A stretch of 64,000 nt of DNA from Herbaspirillum huttiense. GTDB lineage: Bacteria > Pseudomonadota > Gammaproteobacteria > Burkholderiales > Burkholderiaceae_D. The stretch lies in contig NZ_CP037993.1 in assembly GCF_004367745.1 (NCBI RefSeq), positions 4,278,001-4,342,000 of the forward strand. The letters run 5' to 3'. Of this stretch, positions 1-8,256 are shown one piece after another; the stretch's first letter is position 1, and each line of letters begins with the position of its first letter. The notes under the pieces are model-generated. The model saw only the letters and a list, made by a program, of their open reading frames with translations, had not been told where the DNA came from and did not search any database. The translations under genes and the position numbers were made by a program.

Positions 1-413
1 CCCGGGACAATGACGCCCATGGCAATGCCGCAGCGGGCCGGATGGCCTGCTTCAACTTGTTCGTTCGGGTGGCCGCAGAGGGCATGCCAGGAAAGATCAG
101 GACATGTCTGCGAAGGACAGATTCAGCGGAAAACGTAAAGCGAAGAAATACGATTTAGCGTCGAAACCTGCTTAATGATACCCCAAAAACCGGCAAAGCT
201 TCCGCAACGCAGCATTTCTTGCTGCCCGGGCAGGCGCTGGCAGCATCCCTGCCGATTCCGGGCCGAGATGAAGTTTCCTGACCTGGAAAAGCAAAGAAGC
301 CCGCCAGGCAGCCTTTGCTGCAAAGCGAGCTTCATGACAATGTGAAGCAACTGACCAAAATCCGGGAGCGCCCCCCGCCCCCGCACATGCGAGCCGGCAG
401 CAGCGGCGCAGCC
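1..413. other. no recognisable gene
   Basis: I see no convincing coding region here. The frames that are open across this stretch lack a plausible start with a ribosome binding site, and none gives a recognisable protein. It is probably the region downstream of the response regulator that ends at 414, plus the edge of whatever lies left of the window. Confidence 0.5.
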
Positions 414-1124
414 TCAGGATTCCAGCACGATATCGACCGCCGAGGACCGGCGCAGCATCAGGAAGCCTTCGCCATAGATGTTGCGGATTTGCATGGGCGC
501 TTCCTCCAGCGAGCGCAATTTCTGGCGCACGCGGTAGATCAGGGCATCGATGCGATGCGCATCGTATTCCTCGCCGCCGGAACGCAGCAGGTCGAACAAT
601 TGCGCGTGCGAGACCGGATAGTTGGGGCTTTGCAGCAACGCCGCCAGGGCCGTGCTTTCCTTGTCGGTGAATTGCAGTGCCACCGAGCCATTGCTGGAGA
701 GGCGTCCCGAGCGGCGGTTGAAGGCCCATTTCTCCGACTGCGGCGAACTCTGGTGCGGCGCGGTCTTCATGCGGCGCGCCAGGGCCGTCAGCGTGGCCGA
801 GACTTCTTCCAGCTTGACCGGCTTGACCAGGTAATAATCGGCCCCGTCGCTCATGCAGCGCACCCGTTCCTCGCTGCGGGTAGCAGCGGTCAGGATGATG
901 ATGCCCATGGACGGGAAATTCTGCCGCAACGATGCCAGTTCGGGCAGCAGGCTGCCGTCTGGCAAGCCGATGTCGGATAACAGGATGTCGGGCTGACGAC
1001 TCTTGAGGATGTCCCTGGCCTGGCCCAGTGCCGAGCAGACCGAGATCTCGTAACCCAATTCCCCCACATGTGCGCTCAACGTGTTACGCCAGTCGAGATC
1101 GCTTTCTACGATAAGTACTTTCAT
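414..1124 (-). CDS. response regulator, receiver plus winged-helix DNA-binding domain
   Basis: This 236-residue protein has OmpR/PhoB architecture. The N-terminal receiver starts MKVLIVESD, with the acceptor aspartate in LLSDIGLPDG and the conserved lysine in LVKPVK. The C-terminal winged helix contains a stretch like DALIYRVRQKLRS followed by IYGEGFLML, typical of Trans_reg_C domains. The reading frame stays open further upstream, but the ATG at 1124 begins the receiver fold, so I chose it. It is the last minus-strand gene of a group with two CheY-like proteins and a KaiC-like ATPase. No histidine kinase is adjacent, so its partner is unknown. It probably acts as a transcription factor. Confidence 0.85.
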   Translation of the reverse strand: MKVLIVESDLDWRNTLSAHVGELGYEISVCSALGQARDILKSRQPDILLSDIGLPDGSLLPELASLRQNFPSMGIIILTAATRSEERVRCMSDGADYYLVKPVKLEEVSATLTALARRMKTAPHQSSPQSEKWAFNRRSGRLSSNGSVALQFTDKESTALAALLQSPNYPVSHAQLFDLLRSGGEEYDAHRIDALIYRVRQKLRSLEEAPMQIRNIYGEGFLMLRRSSAVDIVLES

Positions 1125-1290
1125 CACTCTTGTGTTCCGGACGAAACCTGTTTTTATGACTGCCGGAGCATCCCCGCTCCCCCTCCGGAACCTGACCCCG
1201 GAGCCAGCTGCAAGCGCGGAAATGCTTTCCATAATCACAACGTTATACAGAAAATATCTGCGGATAAAATCATAAAAACTCGCAGATGCC

Positions 1291-1704
1291 TTACACCTGA
1301 AAACTCCACTGGGCCTGGCTTTGCGCGTGTTGGCGCAAGAGGCCGGTGACCGTCCCGAGCAGGTGGTCGACCGAACAGGGTTTGAGCAGGAAAGCGGCGA
1401 TCGTGGGAATGCGCGCACTGGCCGCCGGCAGGTGGGCGCTGATTAGCACCACCGGAATCGGGGAAAAACGTTCATGCGACTTGATGTAGCGCGCCAGCTC
1501 CATGCCATCCATGCGCGGCATGCGCAGATCGGTCAGCACCAGGCTGGGGGCCTGCTCCTGCATCTGCGCGATGGCATCCACGCCATCGGCCGCCGCCACC
1601 ACCTGCAGTCCGCCCTGCTGCAAGATGCCGCACAGCATCTCGCGCGACTCGGGATGATCTTCCACGACCATCACGGTCGGTGCCTTGCTGATAGTTGCCA
1701 CCAC
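1291..1704 (-). CDS. CheY-like response regulator (receiver only)
   Basis: This is a single receiver domain of about 137 residues. It has VVEDHPESREM at the acidic pocket, the acceptor aspartate in LTDLRMPRMDG and the switch lysine in FLLKPCS. There is no output domain, so it probably works by protein contact, in a phosphorelay or on the neighbouring KaiC-like protein. Two GTG codons at 1704 and 1701 follow a strong AGGAGGA ribosome binding site, so I place the start there rather than at the GTG at 1731. It lies 166 bases upstream of the winged-helix regulator and 248 bases downstream of another CheY-like gene, on the same strand. Confidence 0.85.
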   Translation of the reverse strand: MVATISKAPTVMVVEDHPESREMLCGILQQGGLQVVAAADGVDAIAQMQEQAPSLVLTDLRMPRMDGMELARYIKSHERFSPIPVVLISAHLPAASARIPTIAAFLLKPCSVDHLLGTVTGLLRQHAQSQAQWSFQV

Positions 1705-1952
1705 GTCTTCCTCCTGCCTTCTGTCCCGCACCAGATGTCACGGTGACTTGTTGTGACTGATGGTGATGGTTGGCGACAAAACGCGATATCAGGAAATTCC
1801 TGAAACTTGGACAACATTGCGCAAACGCAAGGCACAGGCGGGGCCGCCACGCCGCCAGGGGCGTGCCGGCAAAAGCGAAGGGAAGCAAGACGCAAGGCCG
1901 CGCCCGGCCAAGGCAGAGCTTGGCTGCTGGCGGACTCAGACGGGGGGAAGGA

Positions 1953-2354
1953 TCAGGGGCGTGCGGTCAGCAGGCGCTGGATTTCGGCCAGCATTTGCTC
2001 GAAGAAGACCGGCTTGCGCAGGAACAGGTTGTGACTGGATTGCGACAGATCGTGACGTTCCGGGGCACCGCTGCACAGGATGATGGGCAGCGTGGCGCCT
2101 CCCGGCAACGCGCGCAGGGCCGCACACAGCTCCAGCCCGTTCATCACCGGCATCATGCAGTCCGAGATGACCAGGTCCGGCCAGGCCTGCTGCGCCTTGG
2201 CCAGCGCGTCAGCCCCGTGCACGGCGGTCACCACCCGATAGCCATGCAGCTCCAGCAGCATGGCATAGGTATCGGTGATATCGATCTCATCGTCGACGAT
2301 CAGGAGCAGGGGCAGTGCCGCCTGCTGTGGGGGTGACGCTCCGGACATGGTCAA
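1953..2354 (-). CDS. CheY-like response regulator coupled to kaiC-like gene
   Basis: This 133-residue single receiver domain has LIVDDEIDITD, the acceptor aspartate in VISDCMMPVMNG and the lysine in FLRKPVFF. Its ATG overlaps the stop codon of the KaiC-like gene by four bases (2351-2354), so the two are almost certainly cotranscribed and translationally coupled. That arrangement suggests the regulator either receives a signal from the KaiC-like ATPase or modulates it. Apart from a short proline- and alanine-rich N-terminus there is nothing beyond the receiver. Confidence 0.88.
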   Translation of the reverse strand: MTMSGASPPQQAALPLLLIVDDEIDITDTYAMLLELHGYRVVTAVHGADALAKAQQAWPDLVISDCMMPVMNGLELCAALRALPGGATLPIILCSGAPERHDLSQSSHNLFLRKPVFFEQMLAEIQRLLTARP

Positions 2355-3826
2355 CGTCCATCCGCAACCGGCGCGGCAAGTGGGGTCACCAGGCCATCGA
2401 TCTCGATGCCGGCATCCGAAATGTTCATCAGGCGGCTGGCACCGTCGTAGCCGTTCTCGCGCAGTTTCATCACGGAAATCTGGCGGCGGTTGACGCTGTC
2501 CTTCACCACGTATTCCAGCAGCATCATGTTTTCGTACAGCTGCGAGGAATTGGGGTCGACCTGGGGCTGTGATTCGCGGAAGTACGGCAGTTGCTCGGTG
2601 ATGAAAGTCGTCACGCCGCGCGCGCGCAGTTCATTGGTCAGCGCCACCAGGAAGGGACGCATGCGCTGCTGCTGCACCACGATGCTGCGCAGGCCATCCA
2701 CGCCATCGATCAACAGGCGCGTCACGCCACGGCGCGCGATGTTGTCCAGCATGCGCTTGGCGAGGTCGTCGCACAGCATTTCCAGCGGCAGCTGCCACAT
2801 CACCTGCAGCGCGCCGCTGTCGATATGTTCGTCAAGCTGCATGCCGGCCTTGCGGGCCTTCGCCAGCAGGCGTTCGGGGGATTCGTAGAAGCCCAGGATC
2901 AGGCATTGCTGGCCGTCCTTCAAGCCTTGTTCGATGAAGTGCAGCCCCATGAGCGTCTTGCCCACGCCGGGGCTGCCCAGCAGACAGGTCAGCGAACCGC
3001 TGACCACGCCGCCGCCGATGCACTTGTCCCAGGACGGGATACCGACGCTGACATAACGATCCGAGGTACCCGGCACCTTGCCGGCGCGGGTGGCGGTGGC
3101 TTCGAAGCGGGGGAAGATCTCGACCCCGCTCTGGTTGATCTCGAAGACGTGCTTGCCCAGCAGGTGATTGGCTCCGCGCAGCTTGAAGACCTTGATCTCG
3201 CGCTCCAGCTGCATGCCGGACTCGTGCTGGCTCAGTTCGATGACGCCATCGACCAGGGTGTTTTCGGACTCGGGCATGTTGCCTTCCACCGGCGACAACA
3301 GCAGGGTGGTGCAATTCATGGTGAACACCAGCGCATTCAGGGAATGCATGAATTCGGACAGGTTCAGGTCCGACGGACCGGAATCCCGCACCGAGCGGAA
3401 ACCGTCGATGATCAGCATGGCCGGGCGATGGCGATTCAGTTCGGCACTGATCAGGCGCAGCAGGCCGCGCAGGCCTTCGCTGGCCAGCGCACCGTAGCCG
3501 CTCAACATCTGCATCTGGTCGCCGACCAGGCTCTCATCGAAAAAGTCAAAATTGCTCACATGATTGAGCATCTTGGCGTGCGATTCGGCGATCAGCGTCA
3601 GCAGCATCACCTTGTTGCCGCTGCGTGCCTGCGCAAAACCGACCTGCGAGGCCAGCGTGGTCTTGCCGCTCCCGGCCAGTCCCTGGATCAGATAGAGGCT
3701 GCCCGCAGGCAGGCCGCCGCCCAGGATTTCGTCGAAACCGGCAATGCCCGTGCTGATCAACGAAATGCGGCTGGGCCGCAGCGCCGCAGCGGCAGCAGGT
3801 AAGGGAGACTGCGGGAGATGGCTCAT
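2351..3826 (-). CDS. KaiC-like double RecA-fold ATPase
   Basis: This protein of about 491 residues has two tandem KaiC/RadA-type ATPase domains. The first has Walker A GLAGSGKTT and the second GSPGVGKT, each followed by a Walker B-like strand (LIIDGFRS and LLIDGVDG). It resembles the KaiC-like proteins found outside cyanobacteria. No kaiA or kaiB is nearby, so a true clock is not implied. The second domain keeps an acidic residue in FYESPERL where KaiC has its catalytic carboxylates. The first has TLIAES. Possible starts are the TTG at 3859 and the ATG at 3826. Neither has a strong ribosome site, and I chose the ATG. The gene overlaps a downstream receiver gene by four bases. It is probably a signalling ATPase that senses state and acts with the local response regulators. 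Confidence 0.85.
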   Translation of the reverse strand: MSHLPQSPLPAAAAALRPSRISLISTGIAGFDEILGGGLPAGSLYLIQGLAGSGKTTLASQVGFAQARSGNKVMLLTLIAESHAKMLNHVSNFDFFDESLVGDQMQMLSGYGALASEGLRGLLRLISAELNRHRPAMLIIDGFRSVRDSGPSDLNLSEFMHSLNALVFTMNCTTLLLSPVEGNMPESENTLVDGVIELSQHESGMQLEREIKVFKLRGANHLLGKHVFEINQSGVEIFPRFEATATRAGKVPGTSDRYVSVGIPSWDKCIGGGVVSGSLTCLLGSPGVGKTLMGLHFIEQGLKDGQQCLILGFYESPERLLAKARKAGMQLDEHIDSGALQVMWQLPLEMLCDDLAKRMLDNIARRGVTRLLIDGVDGLRSIVVQQQRMRPFLVALTNELRARGVTTFITEQLPYFRESQPQVDPNSSQLYENMMLLEYVVKDSVNRRQISVMKLRENGYDGASRLMNISDAGIEIDGLVTPLAAPVADGR

Positions 3827-3879
3827 GTGGATGAAGGCTCGGTGCTTATTATTGTGCAAAGATTTAATGAGTTTTCGTC

Positions 3880-3918
3880 ATTATACGATTGCCCACGGTA
3901 TGACTAAGGTTGTCATAC
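3880..3918 (-). promoter_or_regulatory. probable kaiC-like promoter with palindromic operator
   Basis: On the minus strand a perfect TATAAT lies at 3885-3880, about 55 bases before the ATG of the KaiC-like gene. Just upstream is a perfect 7-base inverted repeat, GTATGAC at 3898-3904 and GTCATAC at 3912-3918, with a 7-base spacer. The palindrome lies where the poor -35 element would be. That position fits a regulator-dependent promoter. Confidence 0.55.
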
Positions 3919-4079
3919 ACCGCAAAAGTTGCACCTTGGGGAGGTAAATACCTGCGCCGCGCGCAGGCGCGCGAGCAAGGCCGCAGGGGCCGGGAAGGCG
4001 GCGGGAGGTAGGGGGGCTGGCCGCAAGCTCATCCGTACGCGTGGCCGGCCAGCCAGGCCCGGCCACGGACTGCGGGCAA

Positions 4080-5630
4080 TCAGCGCAGCTTGAAGACGCT
4101 GACCGTATTGGCCAGGCCGGCCGCCTGTTCCTGCATGGATTGCGCGGCGGCGGCGGCCTGCTCCACCAGGGCGGCATTCTGTTGCGTGACTTCGTCCATC
4201 TGCGACACGGCGCGGTTGATCTCGTCGATCCCCACGCTCTGTTCGGTACTGGCCGCCGAGATCTCGGAGACCACATCGGTCACGCGCTTGACGCTCTCCA
4301 CCACTTCCGACATGGTCGACCCGGCCTGGCGCACCAGCGTGGTACCAGCCCCGACCTTGCTGACCGAATCGTCAATGAGCTGCTTGATCTCCTTGGCAGC
4401 GGAAGCGGAACGCTGGGCCAGCGAACGGACTTCGGAGGCCACCACCGCAAAGCCGCGCCCCTGCTCGCCGGCACGGGCCGCTTCCACGGCGGCGTTCAGG
4501 GCCAGGATGTTGGTCTGGAAGGCAATGCCATCAATCACGCTGATGATTTCGACGATGCGGTTGGAGGCATCGTTGATGGCTTCCATGGTCTGCACCACCT
4601 CGCCCACCACGCCGCCGCCACGCGCGGCCACGCCCGAGGCGGCCATGGCCAGCTGGTTGGCCTGGCGGGCGTTGTCGGTATTCTGCTTGACGGTGGAGGT
4701 CAGTTCTTCGAGGGCCGACGCGGTTTCTTCGAGGGCAGTGGCCTGCTGCTCGGTACGGCGCGACAGGTCCAGGTTGCCGGTGGCGATCTCGGTGGAGGCG
4801 GTGGCGATGCTGTCGGTGCCATTGCGCACCTGGCCCACCACCTGGCGCAAGCCCTCGTTCATGGTCTGCAGGGCTTGCAGCAGCTGGCCGGTTTCATCCT
4901 TGCTGTGCACGCTGATCTCGGCCCCCAGGTCACCCCCGGCCACGCGGCGGGCGATGCCCACGGCATCCTGCAAGGGGGCGGCGATGATGCGCCCCATGGT
5001 GATCGCCAGGCCCATGCCGATGGCCAGGGCCGCGATCAGCAGTCCCAGCACGCCCACGCGCGACTGGCTGAAGGTGTCATCGGCACCGGCGGTGGCGGCA
5101 TCGCCGCCCTCCTGGTTGATCTTGATGAGCTTTTCCAGATCGGCGAGGATCTGCGGATAGAGCTTGTTGGAGTAGCCGAGAAAGAGATCGCGCCCCTGCG
5201 CATTGTCCTTGGCCAGGAAGGCGGCCACGATCTTCTTGTGCTCGGCCAGGAATTCCGCAATCTGCGCCGCGACCTTGGGATAGATCTCGCGCTCCTGCGG
5301 GGTATCGAGGGTGGCGGCGTAATCCTTCATGGTCTTGTCCAGACCGGTCAGGATGGCCTGGCTGCGCGAGACCAGGCCATTCATCGCCTCGACATCGCCG
5401 TCGTAGATCGCCAGTTGCGATTCGGTGCCGCGCAGGCGCACGAAATACAGCTTGATGTCGCCCAGCTTCTTCTGTGCCGGCATCCAGTCGCGCGAGATTT
5501 CGGAGGACGCATTCTTGACCTTGGCCAGCTGGCTGATCGAGAAGATACCCAGCACCGCCATCAGCACCAGCACTGCCAGAAACGCCAGCTGCAATTTCCT
5601 GGCAATCTTCAGATTCTTGAACCACCCCAT
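4080..5630 (-). CDS. methyl-accepting chemotaxis protein
   Basis: This transmembrane chemoreceptor has about 516 residues. Order: an N-terminal membrane segment (KLQLAFLAVLVLMAVLGIF), a four-helix-bundle periplasmic sensor to about residue 185, a second membrane segment, a HAMP domain, and a long cytoplasmic coiled coil carrying the signalling hairpin ([20 protein letters not shown]). That hairpin is the contact site for CheA and CheW. I use the ATG at 5630. The GTG at 5636 is also open, but GGGGCGG is better spaced for the ATG. No che genes are in the window, so it feeds a remote chemotaxis system. It shares strand with the downstream kaiC and receiver genes but is separated from them by about 250 bases. 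Confidence 0.93.
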   Translation of the reverse strand: MGWFKNLKIARKLQLAFLAVLVLMAVLGIFSISQLAKVKNASSEISRDWMPAQKKLGDIKLYFVRLRGTESQLAIYDGDVEAMNGLVSRSQAILTGLDKTMKDYAATLDTPQEREIYPKVAAQIAEFLAEHKKIVAAFLAKDNAQGRDLFLGYSNKLYPQILADLEKLIKINQEGGDAATAGADDTFSQSRVGVLGLLIAALAIGMGLAITMGRIIAAPLQDAVGIARRVAGGDLGAEISVHSKDETGQLLQALQTMNEGLRQVVGQVRNGTDSIATASTEIATGNLDLSRRTEQQATALEETASALEELTSTVKQNTDNARQANQLAMAASGVAARGGGVVGEVVQTMEAINDASNRIVEIISVIDGIAFQTNILALNAAVEAARAGEQGRGFAVVASEVRSLAQRSASAAKEIKQLIDDSVSKVGAGTTLVRQAGSTMSEVVESVKRVTDVVSEISAASTEQSVGIDEINRAVSQMDEVTQQNAALVEQAAAAAQSMQEQAAGLANTVSVFKLR

Positions 5631-5852
5631 CGTCACCGCCCCTGATCGTATTGAATGTTACCTATGTCGTAACGGCGCGCCTGTTGTTCTTCTGAGTGGC
5701 GTACCGTTCCCCGCAAGGATTATCACGAAATCTCCCCTGCACCAATCGCCGGAAGAGAAGCGCTTTTATGGCGCAGATGCCTTGCTGCAACACCTTCCTG
5801 CACGCCGGGGCAAACCCTGTTAACATGCGCAGCGTTCATGCTGCAGCATCAC

Positions 5853-5953
5853 GTCAGCAAACAGTCAGCAAACAGTCAGGCATCAGTGAGCAATACAGTC
5901 GCAACGAAGCACCAATACAGCACCGATACAGTAGCAAACCACCAGCAATACAG
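5853..5953. repeat. short repeats in the 5631-6058 intergenic region
   Basis: The 428-base gap between the chemoreceptor and the dehydrogenase operon holds no gene. It contains an 11-base tandem repeat, GTCAGCAAACA at 5853-5863 and 5864-5874, followed by a partial third copy. The octamer CAATACAG then occurs at 5891, 5913 and 5946, with a variant CGATACAG at 5924. These could be binding sites for a regulator of the downstream operon, or simple replication slippage products. Confidence 0.6.
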
Positions 5954-6058
5954 CTGAAAGACAGCTGCACGCATCCTCCACCACAAACCGCATCGTCCTG
6001 GCCATCGAGGCCGCCGCCTTCGGGCCCCCCTCGCACCAGGCACATGCCAACGCCGCCA

Positions 6059-6589
6059 ATGAACCGATTTCCCCGTCAAGTCACCATGTCCCGGCGCAGC
6101 CTGCTGCTGACCGGCGTGAGCCTGCTGGGCAGCTACGTCGCCTTGTCCAGCCTGCCCTCCTGGGCCATCCCGCAGCCTGACAGCCCGCAACTGGCCCCCT
6201 TCATGCGCCTGTCCGCGCTGCTGGTCAATCACCGCCTCAATCCGGCGGTGGGCGCGCACATGCTGGACGTGGCCGCGCGCGAACACGCCGACCTCGACAC
6301 CCTGATGCGCCAGTTGCTGGTCATCGCCGAACAGAAGCAGGCCCGCAAGGTGGAAGACTTCTTCGCCGATATCCCCGCCGGCCCGCAGCAGACGCTGGCC
6401 TACTGGATCATCTTCGCCTGGTATACCGGCTGCTCTTCGCCCAAGCGCAATGCCACGGTCTTCACCTATGAAGAAGCGCTGACCTACCAGACCACGCTGG
6501 ACGTGGTCGCCATCCCCTCCTACGGCATCAGCGGTCCCAACCGCTGGCGTCAGGTCACGGTGCCGCTGGCCGACATGCCGCGCTTCTGA
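6059..6589 (+). CDS. FAD dehydrogenase small (gamma) subunit, Tat signal
   Basis: This 176-residue protein starts MNRFPRQVTMSRRSLLLTG, a twin-arginine signal peptide (SRRSLLL) followed by a hydrophobic stretch and a cleavage region near SWAIPQ. The rest fits the gluconate dehydrogenase subunit 3 / sorbitol dehydrogenase small-subunit family, including AYWIIFAWYTGCSS. In the Burkholderia FAD glucose dehydrogenase this gamma subunit helps fold the catalytic subunit and carries it through the Tat system, because that subunit has no signal of its own. The same gene order (gamma, alpha, cytochrome beta) is seen here. The open frame extends to 5696, but the Tat signal fixes the start near 6059 (or 6086). 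Confidence 0.82.
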   Translation: MNRFPRQVTMSRRSLLLTGVSLLGSYVALSSLPSWAIPQPDSPQLAPFMRLSALLVNHRLNPAVGAHMLDVAAREHADLDTLMRQLLVIAEQKQARKVEDFFADIPAGPQQTLAYWIIFAWYTGCSSPKRNATVFTYEEALTYQTTLDVVAIPSYGISGPNRWRQVTVPLADMPRF

Positions 6590-6616
6590 TCCCTGCAACC
6601 TGTGGAAAATCAACGT

Positions 6617-8248
6617 ATGAACAGCAACAACAAGGCCGAGGTGGTCATCGTCGGCACCGGCGTGGTGGGCGTGCTCATCGCCGAACAACTGCTGGATGCC
6701 GGCATCCCCGTACTGATGCTGGAAGCCGGTCCGCGCGTGGCGCGCGCCGACGTGGTGGAAAACTTCCGCAACCTGCCGCTGGCGCTCAAGGGCGATCCGT
6801 CCTCCTGCTATCCGCCGCGTCCGTGGGCACCGCATCCCATGCCCTCCAGCGAGAATCCGGACGACCACTACCTGGAACTCTCCGGTCCCGACAAATACGC
6901 CCAGACCTTCATCCGCTATGCCGGCGGCTCCACCTGGCACTGGGCCGGCACCTGCTGGCGCCTGACGCCGGAAGACATGCAGCTGCACACGCTCTACGGC
7001 GTGGGCCGCGACTGGGCCTTCGGCTACGACGTGCTGGAACCGTATTACACCCGCGTCGAACACAAGCTGGGCATCTGCGGTCCGTCCGATCCGGCCCTGC
7101 AATGGCCGCCGCAACGCTCGGCGCCCTACCCCATGCCGGCCCTGCCCTTCAGCCCGGGCGAGCAGCGCTTCACCGACGTGGTCCGGGAACTGGGTTACCA
7201 CAACATCCCGACGGCCCAGGCGCGCAACAGCGGCATGCCCTACGATGAGCGCCCGGCCTGCTGCGCCAACAACAACTGCGTGCCGGTCTGTCCGGTCGGT
7301 GCCAAGTACGACGCCGCCACCGCACTGGCGCGCCTCGAATCCAAGGGTGCCACCATCCTCACCGATGCCGTGGTGTACCGGGTCGAGACCGATGACGCCA
7401 ACCGCGTGAACGCAGTCAACTACTTCGATGCCAACAAGGTCAGCCATCGCGTCACCGGCAAGATCTTCGTGCTGGCCTGCAACGGCATCGAGACCCCCAA
7501 GCTGCTGCTGATGTCGGCCAATAGCCGCAACCCGCACGGACTGGCCAACAGCTCCGACCAGGTCGGCCGCAACATGATGGACCATCCGCAACTGACCATG
7601 ACGCTCACGCTGTCCGAACCCTACTGGTCCGGTGTCGGACCGGTGGTCAACAGCGGCATCATGGAAACCTCGCAGGGCAGCTTCCGTTCCGAACATGCGG
7701 GCGCCTACTTCCGCTACAACAATTTCGCGCGCAATCGTTTCGTCACGTTCGCCGCCTTGAAGAAGGGACTGGTCGGCCAGGCGCTGGATGAGGAAATCCG
7801 CCGCATGACCGCCTGCACCGCCGATGTCGTGCTGGCGCATGAAGTGCTGCCCGATGCCGACAACCGCCTCACGCTCTCGGCCAAGAAGGACTGGCTGGGC
7901 CTGCCGCGTCCGTCCATCCATTACGACGTGGGCGACTACACCCGCAAGTCGGCCGAACAGTATTCGCTGCCCATCGGCCGCAAGATCGCGCAAGCCATGG
8001 GCGCTACCGACATCAAGGTCAGCCCCGCCTTCGCGCAGAGCAAGCACATCATGGGCGGCACCATCATGGGACTGGATGCGGCCAATTCGGTGGTCGATCC
8101 CGACTGCCGCGCGCACGATCACGACAACCTGTTCCTGCCCGGCGGCGGTGCCATGCCCAGCACGGCCTGCGGCAACAGCACCCTGAGCATGGCGGCACTG
8201 GGCCTGAAGGCGGCCGATGCCATCGTGCGTCAACTGCAGAAAGCCTGA
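6617..8248 (+). CDS. GMC-family FAD dehydrogenase catalytic (alpha) subunit
   Basis: This 543-residue flavoprotein has a Rossmann FAD motif, VVIVGTGVVG, at residues 9-18 and the C-terminal GMC block with HIMGGTIMG and CGNSTLSMAA. These hold the active-site His/Asn pair. A Cys cluster in ACCANNNCVPVCPVG (Cys 215, 216, 221, 225) matches the iron-sulfur site of FAD glucose dehydrogenase alpha subunits. That cluster passes electrons from FAD to the cytochrome. There is no signal peptide, in keeping with piggyback export by the preceding Tat protein. The likely reaction is oxidation of an aldose, aldonate or polyol in the periplasm. The substrate cannot be read from sequence. A GTG at 6602 is an alternative start. 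Confidence 0.88.
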   Translation: MNSNNKAEVVIVGTGVVGVLIAEQLLDAGIPVLMLEAGPRVARADVVENFRNLPLALKGDPSSCYPPRPWAPHPMPSSENPDDHYLELSGPDKYAQTFIRYAGGSTWHWAGTCWRLTPEDMQLHTLYGVGRDWAFGYDVLEPYYTRVEHKLGICGPSDPALQWPPQRSAPYPMPALPFSPGEQRFTDVVRELGYHNIPTAQARNSGMPYDERPACCANNNCVPVCPVGAKYDAATALARLESKGATILTDAVVYRVETDDANRVNAVNYFDANKVSHRVTGKIFVLACNGIETPKLLLMSANSRNPHGLANSSDQVGRNMMDHPQLTMTLTLSEPYWSGVGPVVNSGIMETSQGSFRSEHAGAYFRYNNFARNRFVTFAALKKGLVGQALDEEIRRMTACTADVVLAHEVLPDADNRLTLSAKKDWLGLPRPSIHYDVGDYTRKSAEQYSLPIGRKIAQAMGATDIKVSPAFAQSKHIMGGTIMGLDAANSVVDPDCRAHDHDNLFLPGGGAMPSTACGNSTLSMAALGLKAADAIVRQLQKA

Positions 8249-8256
8249 GGACGAGC

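Noticed and set aside
2351..3826. A genuine circadian clock
   Set aside because: No kaiA or kaiB is present and the two ATPase domains look like the broad non-cyanobacterial KaiC-like group, so only a signalling ATPase is claimed.
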